Assembly: GCF_964063325.1 (NCBI RefSeq)
Contig: NZ_OZ061315.1
Coordinates: 3,906,001-3,970,000, forward strand
Direction: 5' to 3'
From: Hafnia alvei
GTDB taxonomy: Bacteria; Pseudomonadota; Gammaproteobacteria; Enterobacterales; Enterobacteriaceae
Length of the DNA: 64,000 nt
Shown here: piece by piece, positions 62,900 through 64,000 of the stretch
How positions within the stretch are numbered: position 1 is the first letter of the stretch
Layout: each line of letters opens with the position of its first letter
Translations under genes and position numbers: made by a program
Notes under the pieces: model-generated
Databases searched by the model: none
What the model was told of the DNA's origin: nothing
Seen by the model: only the letters and a program-made list of their open reading frames with translations

Positions 62900-64000
62900 T
62901 TAACGGGTTAAATCGTCGAAGAATTTCTTTACACCGTCGAGGAAACTTTTAGATCGCGGGCTGTTATTCGCGCTCGAAGAATCACCGAAGCTTTCTTCCA
63001 GTTCGCGCAGCAGCTGTTTCTGTTTCTCGTTCAGGTTAACCGGTGTTTCAACCACAACGCGGCACAGCAGGTCGCCCTGACTTCCACCACGTACAGTTTT
63101 AACGCCTTTGCCCCGCATACGGAACATCTTGCCGGTCTGAGTTTCAGCAGGGATTTTCAGCTTAACGCGACCATCCAGCGTTGGAACTTCAATCTCACCG
63201 CCAAGTGCAGCCATCGCAAAGTTGATTGGTACTTCACAGAACAGATTATTATCTTCACGTTCGAAGATTGGGTGCGCTTTAACCTGAACCTGTACGTACA
63301 AATCACCCGCTGGAGCGCCATGCTCACCGGCTTCACCTTCGCCGCTTAAACGGATACGATCACCGGTATCAACGCCCGCAGGAATTTTCACCGACAGCGT
63401 TTTAGATTTCTCTACGCGGCCATGTCCATGACATTTGTTGCATGGGTCTTTGATAATCTGACCACGGCCGTGACAGTGTGGACACGGCTGTTGCACGGTA
63501 AAGAAGCCCTGACGCATCTGTACCTGACCTGCACCATGACAGGTCGGACAAGTGACAGGCTCAGTGCCTTTTTTCGCGCCGCTGCCGTGACAAACTTCGC
63601 ACTCAACCAAGGTTGGAATGCGAATTTCTTTGGTCACACCGCGCACCGCCTCTTCCAGCGTCAGCTCCATGTTATAACGGAGATCTGCACCACGGGTCGC
63701 ACGCTGACGGCGACCGCCGCCGAAGATGTCGCCGAACACGTCACCAAAGATGTCGCTGAAGTCTGCACCGCCGCCGCCATATCCGCCGCCACCGCCGCCC
63801 ATGCCACCTTGCTCGAAGGCTGCATGACCATATTGATCGTAGGCTGCACGTTTCTGCGCGTCGGTTAAGATTTCGTAGGCTTCTTTAACCTCTTTAAACT
63901 TTTCTTCAGCGTCTTTTTCCTGATTGCGGTCAGGGTGAAACTTCATCGCTAGGCGCTTATAAGCCTTTTTGATTTCGCGCTCTTCCGCGTCGCGGGATAC
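62900..64000 (-). CDS. dnaJ: chaperone DnaJ (5' end cut by the window)
   Basis: Hsp40 co-chaperone of DnaK. The window ends inside the gene. By comparison with E. coli, about the first 11 codons lie beyond it, and reading begins V-S-R-D-A-E-E-R-E-I. Visible parts are most of the J domain with the HPD motif in KFHPDRNQ and a Gly-rich linker. The four zinc repeats are CEVCHGSG, CPTCHGAG, CPHCHGRG and CNKCHGHG. The C-terminal substrate domain ends FLDGVKKFFDDLTR. 366 residues are present; the full protein should be about 377. Confidence 0.97.
   Translation of the reverse strand, partial: VSRDAEEREIKKAYKRLAMKFHPDRNQEKDAEEKFKEVKEAYEILTDAQKRAAYDQYGHAAFEQGGMGGGGGGYGGGGADFSDIFGDVFGDIFGGGRRQRATRGADLRYNMELTLEEAVRGVTKEIRIPTLVECEVCHGSGAKKGTEPVTCPTCHGAGQVQMRQGFFTVQQPCPHCHGRGQIIKDPCNKCHGHGRVEKSKTLSVKIPAGVDTGDRIRLSGEGEAGEHGAPAGDLYVQVQVKAHPIFEREDNNLFCEVPINFAMAALGGEIEVPTLDGRVKLKIPAETQTGKMFRMRGKGVKTVRGGSQGDLLCRVVVETPVNLNEKQKQLLRELEESFGDSSSANNSPRSKSFLDGVKKFFDDLTR

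Overview
The window is a stretch of chromosome from a member of the order Enterobacterales. Almost every gene has a clear Escherichia coli counterpart, and the order follows the E. coli region from leuO to dnaJ, read in the opposite direction and with insertions and losses. Base composition is moderate (about half G+C by eye). Lineage-specific content fits a Hafnia/Obesumbacterium-like genome, but that genus call is inference: a DASS anion carrier after leuD, a yjiM-yjiL-DUF3343 cluster between rluA and djlA, and xdhABC plus frvABX/frvR between dapB and ispH. I see no rRNA, tRNA, transposase gene, prophage or CRISPR array.

Layout. 1-6508: leuO, then divergently the leucine operon with promoter, leader peptide leuL, attenuator and leuABCD. 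6509-8118: a repeat and a DASS transporter. 8364-11497: setA, a short SgrS small RNA and sgrR, the glucose-phosphate stress locus. 11549-15099: a TPP riboswitch controlling thiB-thiP-thiQ. 15107-22935: yabI, a 0.6-kb imperfect palindrome, polB, rapA, rluA. 23101-25289: a double-cubane-type reductase cluster. 25345-33251: djlA, then the envelope/cofactor/ribosome operon lptD-surA-pdxA-rsmA-apaG-apaH. 33321-38461: folA, yjjPB, a LysE-type exporter, kefFC. 38738-44443: carAB and dapB. 44968-53607: xanthine dehydrogenase xdhABC and an frv-type PTS with an M42 peptidase and its regulator. 53798-59585: ribF-ileS-lspA-fkpB-ispH. 60027-62677: rpsT, nhaR, nhaA. 62900-64000: dnaJ, lacking its first codons at the window edge.

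Most of the window is housekeeping. The noncoding structure deserves most attention. A TPP riboswitch has its P3 arm extended by about 150 nt carrying an ERIC-like palindrome. An SgrS of about 107 nt has no room for SgrT. The yabI-polB gap holds two diverged inverted copies of a structured element, in which three hairpins keep pairing through compensatory changes. Several genes use non-ATG starts supported by good Shine-Dalgarno sequences (thiB GTG, yjiL GTG, carA TTG, frvA TTG, rpsT TTG). Several open frames extend upstream of the likely real start; I give the trimmed starts with reasons.
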